Shown here in pieces: positions 50,622 to 58,773 of a stretch of 64,000 bases of DNA. Numbering within the stretch: the first letter of the stretch is position 1; every line of letters starts with the position of its first letter. A model generated the notes under the pieces. The model was not told the DNA's origin. It worked only from the letters and a program-made list of their open reading frames with translations, and ran no database searches. A program made the translations under genes and the position numbers. Origin of the DNA: DATFVB01 sp963714035 (GTDB taxonomy: Bacteria > Acidobacteriota > Thermoanaerobaculia > UBA5066 > DATFVB01). Location of the stretch: NCBI GenBank assembly GCA_963714035.1, contig OY970224.1, forward strand, positions 3,100,001 to 3,164,000, written 5' to 3'.

Positions 50622-51560
50622 TCACAGATCGACGCGCTGGAGCGCCTTCGCCGCCTTCACCCGCACGTAACCGGTTTCCCGGTCGTCGCTCGCCTTTTCG
50701 CGGAGCGTTTCGATCGCGGCGGGGTCGCGGAGCGTGATCGCGGCTTTCGCGAGACCTTCGACGGCCGCGATGCGGACCGCCGGATTGGCGTCGCCCTTGA
50801 GGGCGGCGAGGAACGCGTCCCGCACGGCGGGGGACGGAGGGAGCTGCCCGAGCGCCTCGGCGGCTTTCTTGCGCACGCCGGGGTTCTTGTCGTTCTTCAG
50901 CGTGTCGACGAGCGTCGCGACGATCTGCGGCGAGACGGCCGGCTCGCCCGCGTAGCGCTGCGAGACGAGATCGATCGCCTTGCCGCGGGCTCCTTCCGTC
51001 GAGCCCGAGCCCGACACCATGTACGCGAGGAGGTCGGAGACCGTTCGATCGCCCGGCCGGCCCTCGACGGAGTAGCGGGTCGTGACGTCGAACGAGACGC
51101 CGATGCGGCCGGACGCGTCCGCCGGACGAAACGCGACGTTGGCGAGCTTCGGCTGCTTCGAGAGATCGGGAATCGCGCTCGCGGCCGTCGCGGCGCCGGC
51201 GGAGGAAGCCGCCCCGGCGGCCGTGCCGCGCGCGCCGGCCCGGGCCACGAGGTATCCCGCAACACCCATCGCGAGCATGGCGGCCGCCTGCAGGGCGGGG
51301 ATCCACCGGCGCGCCCGCATCGGGACGACGCGGCGGCGGAGCGTCTCGGCTTCCAGCATCTCTCGCGCCGCGAGCCGGAACTCCGGATCGACCGTCGCGT
51401 CGGGATCGGCGCCGAGGCGCACCCAGGCGCTCTCGACCGCTTCGACTTCCGACCGGCAACGTTCGCACGACTCCAGATGGGCGTCGAGCGCGCCGCCGTC
51501 TGCCGCCGCGGGGTTCGCGAGCCTGTCGACGGCCCGTTCTACGAACTCATGGCATTCCAT
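50622..51560 (-). CDS. Anti-sigma factor with zinc-finger (ZAS) and HEAT-like repeats
   Basis: The product is 312 aa with ATG at 51560. The N-terminus carries the zf-HC2/ZAS motif (H28-x3-C32-x2-C35, with C3/H4 before). One transmembrane helix lies at about 84-106. The periplasmic part ends in HEAT-like helical repeats (about 215-312: KNDKNPGVRKKAAEALGQL, KGDANPAVRIAAVEGLAKA, ETGYVRVKAAKALQRV), unusual for an anti-sigma factor. Its first 22 bp overlap the sigma gene. It should hold the ECF sigma at the membrane and release it on a periplasmic signal sensed by the repeats. Confidence 0.82.
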   Translation of the reverse strand: MECHEFVERAVDRLANPAAADGGALDAHLESCERCRSEVEAVESAWVRLGADPDATVDPEFRLAAREMLEAETLRRRVVPMRARRWIPALQAAAMLAMGVAGYLVARAGARGTAAGAASSAGAATAASAIPDLSKQPKLANVAFRPADASGRIGVSFDVTTRYSVEGRPGDRTVSDLLAYMVSGSGSTEGARGKAIDLVSQRYAGEPAVSPQIVATLVDTLKNDKNPGVRKKAAEALGQLPPSPAVRDAFLAALKGDANPAVRIAAVEGLAKAAITLRDPAAIETLREKASDDRETGYVRVKAAKALQRVDL

Positions 51561-52102
51561 TGGGCGCCTCCGTCGGAAAAGATTTCCTTGAGCGTTTCCA
51601 TGGCGCGGAAGATCCGGGTCTTCACCGCGCCTTCGGTGATCTGGAGCGTGCGCGCGATCTCGGCGTACGGCATTCCGTGGTACCGCGCGAGGACGAGCGC
51701 TTCACGCTGTTCGTCGGAGAGTTTCGAAAGCGCCCGCCGGACGGCCTGCCGGCGCTCGCGCTCGTGCAGCCGGTTCTCGATCGGCTCTCCCTTCGCCGAC
51801 GGCTCGGCGACGGCGTCGAGCGGGACGACGACGGCCCGGCGGGTCCGGCGCAGGCGGTCGCGGCACGCGTTGGCCGCGATCGCGAAGAGCCACGACGAAA
51901 CGGCAGCGCGCCCGTCGTACTGCTCGACCCGGGTGATCATCTTCAGAAAAACCTCCTGGGTGATTTCCTCCGCTTCGGCGCGGTTGGAAATCATCCGATC
52001 CGCGAACCGGAGCAGGGCATCGGCGTACTTTTCGAAGAGCCCGGTCGCTCCGGCGGGGTCGCCGCGCCGGACCAGGTTCAGCAAGTCGAGATCGGTCTTC
52101 AA
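51539..52102 (-). CDS. RNA polymerase ECF sigma factor, module 1
   Basis: The product is 187 aa. The start is a TTG at 52102 with GGACGGAAG upstream. Region 2 (TGLFEKYADALLRFADRMISNRAEAEEITQEVFLKM) and region 4 (LSDEQREALVLARYHGMPYAEIARTLQITEGAVKTRIFRAM) are standard sigma-70 ECF segments. It directs RNA polymerase to its own module and envelope genes, which cannot be listed from sequence. It is first in the operon sigma/anti-sigma/DUF4097. Confidence 0.9.
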   Translation of the reverse strand: MKTDLDLLNLVRRGDPAGATGLFEKYADALLRFADRMISNRAEAEEITQEVFLKMITRVEQYDGRAAVSSWLFAIAANACRDRLRRTRRAVVVPLDAVAEPSAKGEPIENRLHERERRQAVRRALSKLSDEQREALVLARYHGMPYAEIARTLQITEGAVKTRIFRAMETLKEIFSDGGAQWNAMSS

Positions 52103-52173
52103 CTTCCGTCCCGATCGGTCAAGGCGCTCTTCCCTTCACCTCTCGTAAGACGGAAGGAGGGTCGAAAGGTTAC

Positions 52174-52776
52174 TCACGGGAGCGGGGCGGGCGTCCCCGG
52201 GGCGAACGTCGTCCGCGCCTTCCATCCGAGAGCCTCGGCGGCCGCGGAGAGGAGGTTTCGGGCCTGTTCCTCGGCCTTCGCGTCCATTCCCGACTGTCGC
52301 GCGATCCGGCCGAGGCTCGTGCGCGCCCACGCCATCCACCGCGTCCGGTCCTCCGGGGTGATCGGGTTGATCAAGCCGCTCTTTTCGTCGAACCACTCGA
52401 GTTTCGGATCGATCGCCAGGATGGAAGGACGCGGCAGGCGGATCTCGACGGTTCGGCTCTCCGGATGCGCGACGACCGAAAATCCGTCCCGTTGCAGGTC
52501 GAAACCGCCGAGGACGGATCCCCGCACGCGGAGAACCGCGCTCTTCGGAAAGCTCATGAACAGGAAGCTCTTGAATTCCTCGTACTTCACGACGTCGGAA
52601 ACCTGGACCTCGACGGTCGCGAGGCGGGCGATCTTGTTCATCGCCATGACGACGGGCGCGGAGTCGGGCGGCGTCTCCGGTCGGGCGCGACTCCTCTTCT
52701 CGAGAAGCGCGATCGTCGTGAAGAGGAAGAGAGCGGTGAGCGCCCACGGGAGCGCCGCACGGAGGAAACGCTTCAT
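52174..52776 (-). CDS. DUF4230 family protein
   Basis: The product is 200 aa with ATG at 52776. An N-terminal membrane segment (about 8-26) is followed by a DUF4230-type beta-rich domain (KIARLATVEVQVSDVVKYEEFK, then SVLGGFDLQRDGFSVVAHPESRTVEIRLP) and a C-terminal helix (about 150-190). The family is membrane-anchored and extracytoplasmic. Function is not known. It lies 71 bp upstream of ECF sigma module 1 on the same strand. Confidence 0.78.
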   Translation of the reverse strand: MKRFLRAALPWALTALFLFTTIALLEKRSRARPETPPDSAPVVMAMNKIARLATVEVQVSDVVKYEEFKSFLFMSFPKSAVLRVRGSVLGGFDLQRDGFSVVAHPESRTVEIRLPRPSILAIDPKLEWFDEKSGLINPITPEDRTRWMAWARTSLGRIARQSGMDAKAEEQARNLLSAAAEALGWKARTTFAPGTPAPLP

Positions 52777-52792
52777 CGGCGACGCGGCCGGA

Positions 52793-53320
52793 TCACCGAG
52801 AGTACGTCCCGATCGTCTCGCCTTCCGCGACGATTCTGCCGGCCATCGCGGAGCGAAGGCGCTCGACCGTCGAGCCGGCGGGAAGGTCGATCCGGTCCGA
52901 AAGCGCGTAGACGCGGAAGTGGTAGTGGTGCGGTTTTCCGGGCGGCGGGCACGGTCCCCGATATCCGCGGACGTGGAATCCGTTGGCTCCCTGTCGCGCC
53001 GAGCCGAGGCCGGAAACGGCTTCTCCCACCGCGACGCCCTCCGGAAGCGCCGACGTGCTCGCCGGGATTCCCCAGATCACCCAGTGCGTGAAAGTTCCTC
53101 CTGGCGCGTCGGGGTCTTCGCAGATGACGGCGAGCTCCCGCGCCGAGGACGGCGTTCCGGACCACGCGAGCGCCGGGGAGAGGTCGTCCCCGTCGCAGGT
53201 GTGCCGGCGGGGGATCGCGGCGCCGGGGGCAAACGCGGTGGTCTCGACGTCCAGGCGGGCTCCGCTTCGTCCCGCCGCGGCGGCGAGCAGGAACCCCGCG
53301 ACCAGCCAGACGCCGTGCAT
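52793..53320 (-). CDS. YbhB/YbcL (PEBP/Raf kinase inhibitor-like) protein, exported
   Basis: The product is 175 aa with ATG at 53320. A signal peptide (about 1-21) is followed by the PEBP motifs: CEDPDAPGGTFTHWVIW (CR1) and GYRGPCPPPGKPHHYHFRVYAL (CR2), with the anion-binding His and Pro residues intact. PEBPs bind phosphate or carboxylate ligands in a shallow pocket; no kinase link is implied in bacteria. It lies 16 bp before the DUF4230 gene in the same direction. Confidence 0.88.
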   Translation of the reverse strand: MHGVWLVAGFLLAAAAGRSGARLDVETTAFAPGAAIPRRHTCDGDDLSPALAWSGTPSSARELAVICEDPDAPGGTFTHWVIWGIPASTSALPEGVAVGEAVSGLGSARQGANGFHVRGYRGPCPPPGKPHHYHFRVYALSDRIDLPAGSTVERLRSAMAGRIVAEGETIGTYSR

Positions 53321-53401
53321 GGAGGAATTGTAGGTCAGCCGGGGAGGGGAGACTCGCCGCGATCCGGGAGGGCGCGGCGTGCGCGCGAGGCCGACGGGGC
53401 C

Positions 53402-54778
53402 CTACCGGACGATGTCGATCGATCCGTTGCTGTCGGTCAGCACGAGCGGACAGCGGCCGGCCCCGATCGTGCCCGAGAGCGAGCTGTCGGTCATGCCGGC
53501 CCGCGGGCCCGCCCCCTCGATCGGGACGTCGCTGTGGATCCTTCCGAAGGTCGTCCGGGCATCGACCCTGTAGTCGGGGTTGGCCGGCAGCACGAAGCGG
53601 ATCCCTCCGAAGGAAGTGCGGAGCGACGCGCCGCTGCAGCTCTTTCCCGCCGACGCACGGACCTCGATCGATCCGTTCTGATTCTCGACGTCCACCGCGC
53701 CACCGACGCGATCGATCCCGACCGGGCCGAACGAGGTTCGCACCCGGGCGGAGGCGGCCACGTCCGAGAGCGCGACCCCGGCGTTGCTCGCCGTGACGCT
53801 CGCCGCGGCGAGATGCGTCGCCCGGATCGCGCCGAAGCTCCCCCGGATCTCGGCCGCGCCGTGCACGTCGTCGAGCGTGATCGCTCCGTTGGAGTCGTCG
53901 ACCGCGGCGCTGCCTCCGATTCCGGACGCGTCGACGGGGCCGAAGCTCGTCTGGATCCGGGCCGAGCCCTGGACCCTGCGCACCGTGATCGCCCCGTTCG
54001 AATTGCGAAGCTCCGCGTCTCCGGTGATTCCGTCCGCCTCGATGCGCCCGAACGAAGCCGTGATCGAGCAGCCGCCGGCCGCGTCCCGCAGCGAGACGTC
54101 GCCGTTGCTGTTGACGATTCGGGCGAGACGCCGGATCTTCGACGCCTCGACCTTGCCGAACCGGTTCTCGACTTCCAGCCGTCCGTCGACGTCGGAGATC
54201 GTGGTCGATCCGTTCGCGTTGGTGACCGAGAGGTCGCCGGCGTTGCCCACGACCGTGAGCGACCCGAAGGAGTTCTCGAGGCGCTGGACGCCGCGGCCGG
54301 AACGGAAGTCGAGGCTCCCGTTCGAATTTCGGATCTCGCCCGCGGCGTGCAGCCCGGCGACCGAAACGTTCCCGAAACGGTTCCTCACCTCGAGGGGCGC
54401 GGTGTCGGGCATCGTCACGTCGTAGTCGACGGAATACGACACGTATCCGGCGCCGTGGAACGACCAGCTCTTCTCCGGGAACACGGTCCTCACGGAGATT
54501 CCGTCGGCGCCGGACTCGACCTCGATCCGCACGTCGGCGGCGAACTTCTCCGCTCCCTCGCGATCGGAAGAGGAGACGCGGATCGAGGCGCGGATCGTCG
54601 CGTCGCCGCCCGGGTGCGTCTTCACGCGGACGTCTCCGTTGCTGTTCTCGATCCGGAGCTTCTGCGGCGCCGCGAGCGGAAGCGTCCGGGAGAACTCCTT
54701 CGTGAATTCCTGCCGGCTCTCGGCCGACAGGGGAAGAGCGGCCATCAGGAGCGCGAGGGCGGCGGCGGGTCGGATCAT
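53402..54778 (-). CDS. DUF4097 family beta-strand-repeat protein, effector of ECF module 2
   Basis: The product is 458 aa; ATG 54778 overlaps the anti-sigma stop (ATGA) and follows AGAGGTGAG. A signal peptide covers about 1-19. The whole mature part is a regular solenoid of about 20-residue steps, each with a NSNGxx or SFGxx turn (IENSNGDVRV, LENSFGSLTVVG, DDSNGAITL, TSFGPVDASG). It closes with a short domain held by two Cys (KSCSGASLRTS; GAGRCPLVLTDS). The regular NGD/FG alternation suggests a right-handed beta-helix. It is paralogous to the 667-aa protein at 48577. Confidence 0.85.
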   Translation of the reverse strand: MIRPAAALALLMAALPLSAESRQEFTKEFSRTLPLAAPQKLRIENSNGDVRVKTHPGGDATIRASIRVSSSDREGAEKFAADVRIEVESGADGISVRTVFPEKSWSFHGAGYVSYSVDYDVTMPDTAPLEVRNRFGNVSVAGLHAAGEIRNSNGSLDFRSGRGVQRLENSFGSLTVVGNAGDLSVTNANGSTTISDVDGRLEVENRFGKVEASKIRRLARIVNSNGDVSLRDAAGGCSITASFGRIEADGITGDAELRNSNGAITVRRVQGSARIQTSFGPVDASGIGGSAAVDDSNGAITLDDVHGAAEIRGSFGAIRATHLAAASVTASNAGVALSDVAASARVRTSFGPVGIDRVGGAVDVENQNGSIEVRASAGKSCSGASLRTSFGGIRFVLPANPDYRVDARTTFGRIHSDVPIEGAGPRAGMTDSSLSGTIGAGRCPLVLTDSNGSIDIVR

Positions 54779-55434
54779 GAGCTCACCTCTTTCAGAAGGT
54801 CTTCGAGGGTGTGTTTCTTCTCGCCGTACATCGCGAGGAGCTGCTGCCGCAGGTGCGCGTTGTACCGGTTCTGGTCGATCTGGGCCCGGCATTCCGCGAT
54901 CGCGGAGTCGATCACGAGGAGCTTCTCGCGATAGCTCGAGGCGAGGGCGGAGGGGGGCTCGGGCGTCTTCGCGCTCGCGAGAGCCGACAGGCGCTCGATC
55001 GAAGCGACGTAGGCGGCCTCCTTCCCTTCGACGTCGCGCATCGCGTCTTCCCCGAGGAACGGGCTTTCGGCGCGGGCGCCCGAGAACGGATTGCGGCTCG
55101 GGGAGTCGCGGAACACCCAGAGCCCGACCGTCGAGATCACGACGAGGGCCGCCGCGTAGGTGACCGGGATCCAGGGGGAAAGGGGACGTCGCGGCCCCGC
55201 CGGCTCCGCGGCCGAAAGCGCGGGTTTCGCCTCGTCGAGAGCGGCGAGGACCCGCCCGAGGAGCTCCGGAGAATCCCAGCTCCGTCGAAGCGAAGGCGCC
55301 GCGTCGTCGATCGCCGAGAACGCCGCGGCCCGGGCCGAGCAGCGGCGGCAAACCGACGCATGCGCGGCGGCAGCCCCTTCGAGGCGCTCTCCCCGGCGGA
55401 GCGCCCGGTCGACGCGGAAGCATCCCCACTTCAC
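54775..55434 (-). CDS. Anti-sigma factor (ZAS type), module 2
   Basis: The product is 219 aa; GTG start at 55434 overlaps the sigma stop (GTGA). The ZAS zinc motif is H25-x3-C29-x2-C32. A transmembrane helix lies at about 88-108. The extracytoplasmic tail forms a helical or coiled-coil domain (about 140-215: AAYVASIERLSALASA, YREKLLVIDSAIAECRAQIDQNRYNAHLRQQLLAMY). Its role is to sequester the ECF sigma encoded just upstream and release it by a membrane signal. Its stop overlaps the DUF4097 gene start. Confidence 0.82.
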   Translation of the reverse strand: MKWGCFRVDRALRRGERLEGAAAAHASVCRRCSARAAAFSAIDDAAPSLRRSWDSPELLGRVLAALDEAKPALSAAEPAGPRRPLSPWIPVTYAAALVVISTVGLWVFRDSPSRNPFSGARAESPFLGEDAMRDVEGKEAAYVASIERLSALASAKTPEPPSALASSYREKLLVIDSAIAECRAQIDQNRYNAHLRQQLLAMYGEKKHTLEDLLKEVSS

Positions 55435-56033
55435 GACGGCCTCGCCCCGCGCGGCCGCGCCTCGAGCAGGCGGGCGAGCCGGCGCTTCGCCTGGAAGACG
55501 AGCGTCTTCGAGTTGCCGGGGGAGACGTCGAGGATGTCGGCGATCTCGCGGTGCGAGAAGCCCTCGACCGCGAAGAGCACGAAGGCGGAGCGCTGCCGGG
55601 TCGGGAGGACGGCGAGCCCCTGCTCGATCGCCCGGCGGAGAGCGGGATCTTCGGGATCGGCGCGGCCCGCGAACGCATCGCCTTCCCCGAAGGGCGCCTC
55701 GTCGAGCGGCACCGTCGGCCGGCGGCGACGCAGGAGGTCATGGCAGCAGTTCACGACGACGCGATAGATCCACGTCGAGAAGCGCGACCGTCCTTCGAAC
55801 GTCGCGCACGACCGGAAGACTCGGACGAAAGCCTCCTGGACCGCGTCCTCGGCTTCGGAGCGGTCCCCGAGGAGGTTCGCGGCGACGCTCTTCATGCGTT
55901 GCCCGTGGACGCGGTAGAGCTCCTCGAAGGCGGAACGGTCTCCGGCCCGGCATCCCGCCAGCAGCACCGCCTCCGGCGAGGCGGCGCGCGTTTCATCGCG
56001 GGCGGGCAGGAACGCCTCCATCGCCGCGATCAT
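55431..56033 (-). CDS. RNA polymerase ECF sigma factor, module 2
   Basis: The product is 200 aa with ATG at 56033; an internal ATG at 56021 is also possible. Region 2 (FEELYRVHGQRMKSVAANLLGDRSEAEDAVQEAFVRVFRS) and region 4 (LPTRQRSAFVLFAVEGFSHREIADILDVSPGNSKTLVFQAKRRL) are clear. It heads a second sigma/anti-sigma/DUF4097 operon with ATGA/GTGA coupling throughout. Sequence differs enough from module 1 that the two likely recognise different promoters. Confidence 0.9.
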   Translation of the reverse strand: MIAAMEAFLPARDETRAASPEAVLLAGCRAGDRSAFEELYRVHGQRMKSVAANLLGDRSEAEDAVQEAFVRVFRSCATFEGRSRFSTWIYRVVVNCCHDLLRRRRPTVPLDEAPFGEGDAFAGRADPEDPALRRAIEQGLAVLPTRQRSAFVLFAVEGFSHREIADILDVSPGNSKTLVFQAKRRLARLLEARPRGARPS

Positions 56034-56122
56034 CGGGGGGCCGCCGATCTCTGCACTTCACGTTCTCTCCCCCTTTCGACGGGCGGGGAGCGGAAAAGGT
56101 TTGGGGCCCGAAAGTCCGGGTC

Positions 56123-56578
56123 TCAGATCCCGGCGATCGTCACCCGCACCGGCATCGACGCGCGCGCGACCTTGGAAATAATGCAGTATTTCTCGGCGAG
56201 CTGGAGCGTCTTCTCGATCGCGGGCCGCTCCCGCTCGAGGAGGGACTCGGGAACGGCGCACGTGATCTCGACCGCCGACATCCGGAAGCCGCCGGCCGGG
56301 TCCTTTTCGAGCGTCCCGTCGACGGAAAGGGACGGCTCGGCATACGCCAACCCCAGCTTCTTGAGGAAGATCGCCCAGGTCCCGACGAAGCAGGTGCCGA
56401 TCGCCGAAAGAAGCAGCTCCTCCGAGTTCGTTCCTCGCCCGGAGCCGCCGAGCGAAACCGCCGATCCGATCGGGATCGAAACTTCTCCCGCGCGGATCTG
56501 ACCCCCGCCGCTTCCGTCGCCTTCCCAGGTGACGGAGGCGCGGAAATGGTGGACCTCCGAGGCTTTCTCTTCGGCCAT
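56123..56578 (-). CDS. OsmC/Ohr family peroxidase
   Basis: The product is 151 aa. ATG 56578 is chosen for its strong GGAGGAACG; a longer start at 56599 lacks this. The two catalytic cysteines of the family are C63 (SAIGTCFVG) and C132 (EKYCIISK), at the spacing seen in OsmC proteins. It reduces organic hydroperoxides or related substrates in the cytosol. It is divergent from the M28 peptidase gene. Confidence 0.88.
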   Translation of the reverse strand: MAEEKASEVHHFRASVTWEGDGSGGGQIRAGEVSIPIGSAVSLGGSGRGTNSEELLLSAIGTCFVGTWAIFLKKLGLAYAEPSLSVDGTLEKDPAGGFRMSAVEITCAVPESLLERERPAIEKTLQLAEKYCIISKVARASMPVRVTIAGI

Positions 56579-56667
56579 CGTTCCTCCGGCCGCGATCATA
56601 CCGGCAGGCGGGTCGCCGCGCCGGGGAGGGCCGTCGAACGTTCGGTAGAATTCGCCGCGGAGGCCTC

Positions 56668-58314
56668 ATGACACGAAAGGTCCTGCTCGTCCTCGGCTCC
56701 CTGCCGCTGCTCCTCGCCGCCGCCCCCCCGCCGCGCTCCGACGACGGCCTGTCCCGGACGCTCGCGGCCGTCTCGGCGTCGAGGATCTCGGCGCGGATCC
56801 GGTTCCTCGCCGACGATCTCCTCGAAGGCCGCGGCACCGGCGCGCGCGGCTCGGAGATCGCCGCCCGCTACATCGCGGCGGAATTCGCGGAAGACGGGCT
56901 CGTCCCGGCCGGTCGCGACGGTTTCCTCCAGAACTTCGAGATGGTCGGTGTCTCGACGCGGCCCGAGAGCGTTCTCACGCTCGCGACGCCGAAAGGGAAG
57001 ATCGATCTCAGGAACGGAGAGAACTCGGTGATTTCGAGCCGCGACCAGCGGGCGGATGCCGTGGTCGACGCCCCGCTCCTCTTCGTCGGCTACGGGATCA
57101 CCGCCCCGGAGATGCACTGGGACGACTACGCGAGCATCGACGCCGCGGGGAAGTTCCTCATCTGCCTCGTCAACGATCCGCCCTCGGACGACCCGAAGTT
57201 CTTCGGGGGGAAGGCGCTCACCTACTACGGGCGCTGGACCTACAAGTACGAAGAGGCGGCGCGCCATCACGCGGCGGGGATCCTCCTCGTCCACACGGAC
57301 GCCTCGGCCGGATACGGATGGCAGGTCGTCCGGAACTCGTGGTCGGGCGAGCAGGCCCAGCTTCCGCTCGCGGCGGGCCGGCGCGACGTCCCGATCGACG
57401 GCTGGATCACCCGCGAGACCGCGGAGCGTCTCCTCGCCGACAACGGCCTGACGCTCGACGAGTTGATCGCGCGCGCGGGGAAACCGGGGTTCGCTCCCGT
57501 TCCCCTCTCCGGCCGCGCGGAGGGCAAGGTCGCGTTCGCGATCCGGCGGTACGAGACCGAGAACGTCGTCGGCGTCCTTCGCGGTGCCGATCCGGCGAAG
57601 AGGGACACGTACGTGGCCGTGAGCGCGCACTTCGACCACCTCGGCGTGGGAGCTCCGGACGCGAAAGGCGACACGATCTACAACGGGGCGATCGACAACG
57701 CGAGCGGCACGGCGGCGATGCTCGAAATGGCGCGCGCGGCCGCCGACGGACGCTGGAAGCCCGCGCGTTCGGTCCTTTTCGTCGGCGTGACCGCGGAGGA
57801 ACAGGGCTTGATCGGGTCTCTCTATCTCGCCCGGAACCCGCCGGTGCCCGCCAACCGGATCGCCGCGGACTTCAACATGGACGTGACCTCGGTCCACGGA
57901 GAAACGGCGGACTTCACGCTCCTCGGGCTCGACCGCACGACGCTCGAGCCGCTGGCCGCGCGGGTGGCTCGGGCGATGAACGTGAAGCTCGACCCCGACG
58001 CTCATCCGGAGCAGGGCTCCTACTTCCGCTCCGACCACTTTTCTCTCGTTCGGGTCGGCGTCCCGGCGGTCAACGTCGAACCGGGATGGCTCATCCGCGG
58101 CCACGACGCGGCGTACGGGGAGAAGCTCTTCGAGGACTACAACGACCACCACTATCACCAGCCCTCGGACGAGTTCGACCCGAGCTGGGATCTCTCCGGG
58201 ACGGTGCAGGAAACCCGGCTGGTCTTCCGTCTCATGGACGCGGTTTCGGAAGCTGCCGCGATGCCGACGCTCCGGCGCGAGGGGATGCCGGCGGCGATCA
58301 GCCTGTCGCACTGA
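56668..58314 (+). CDS. M28 family zinc aminopeptidase with PA domain, exported
   Basis: The product is 548 aa. A signal peptide (about 1-20) is followed by a PA-like insert (about 135-290). The M28 catalytic residues are seen in order: H321 and D323 (AHFDHLG), D343 (AIDNASG), E377/E378 (TAEEQG), D405 and the final His in HYHQPSDE. Two zinc ions would be bound. It probably cleaves N-terminal residues or small peptides in the periplasm. A small lipoprotein gene follows by 13 bp. Confidence 0.9.
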   Translation: MTRKVLLVLGSLPLLLAAAPPPRSDDGLSRTLAAVSASRISARIRFLADDLLEGRGTGARGSEIAARYIAAEFAEDGLVPAGRDGFLQNFEMVGVSTRPESVLTLATPKGKIDLRNGENSVISSRDQRADAVVDAPLLFVGYGITAPEMHWDDYASIDAAGKFLICLVNDPPSDDPKFFGGKALTYYGRWTYKYEEAARHHAAGILLVHTDASAGYGWQVVRNSWSGEQAQLPLAAGRRDVPIDGWITRETAERLLADNGLTLDELIARAGKPGFAPVPLSGRAEGKVAFAIRRYETENVVGVLRGADPAKRDTYVAVSAHFDHLGVGAPDAKGDTIYNGAIDNASGTAAMLEMARAAADGRWKPARSVLFVGVTAEEQGLIGSLYLARNPPVPANRIAADFNMDVTSVHGETADFTLLGLDRTTLEPLAARVARAMNVKLDPDAHPEQGSYFRSDHFSLVRVGVPAVNVEPGWLIRGHDAAYGEKLFEDYNDHHYHQPSDEFDPSWDLSGTVQETRLVFRLMDAVSEAAAMPTLRREGMPAAISLSH

Positions 58315-58327
58315 GCGGGCGGGAGAC

Positions 58328-58756
58328 ATGCGGACCGCCCGGATCGCCGCCGCCTTCGCGCTGGCCGCCGCCGGCGCCGGTCTGGCCGGATGCGCCACGG
58401 CGCCGAAGCCGTCGCCGGCGATCCTCGCTCTCGAGAAGGCGCCGAAGGTCCGGGTCTCCGGGGTCGTCGTCGATGCGGGCGACGGCTCGCCCGTCGCGGG
58501 CATCGAGGTGCTCGGACTTCCGCGGGGAAAGGATTTCCCCTGGTGCCCCGCGGCGACGACCGACGCGGAAGGGCGCTTCGCGCTGGAGCTCGCCGCGCCG
58601 GCCGAATACTCGTTCCTCCTGAGGGTGGGAACGATATCGGTCCTGACGCCGTCGCCGGACGATCCCGGCTACGTCGACGTCACGACCGTGCCGGGCCGTC
58701 CGATGGAGGGAATCTGCCTGAAATACCGGCGCGAGGCGCTCGCGCCGGCCGAGTGA
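58328..58756 (+). CDS. Small lipoprotein with carboxypeptidase-regulatory-like domain
   Basis: The product is 142 aa. The lipobox LAGC (Cys22) follows a short signal peptide, so it is lipid-anchored. The mature part (KVRVSGVVVDAGDGSPVAGIEVLGLPRG; TTDAEGRFALELAAPAEY) is a carboxypeptidase-regulatory/CnaB-like beta sandwich. It probably works near the preceding M28 peptidase (13-bp gap). The function is unknown. Confidence 0.8.
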   Translation: MRTARIAAAFALAAAGAGLAGCATAPKPSPAILALEKAPKVRVSGVVVDAGDGSPVAGIEVLGLPRGKDFPWCPAATTDAEGRFALELAAPAEYSFLLRVGTISVLTPSPDDPGYVDVTTVPGRPMEGICLKYRREALAPAE

Positions 58757-58773
58757 CCGGCTCTCGGCGAGGT

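Noticed and set aside
53402..55741. A 779-aa protein covering the DUF4097 and anti-sigma genes
   Set aside because: The N-terminal part is Arg-rich shadow; the ATGA overlap at 54775-54778 defines the start.
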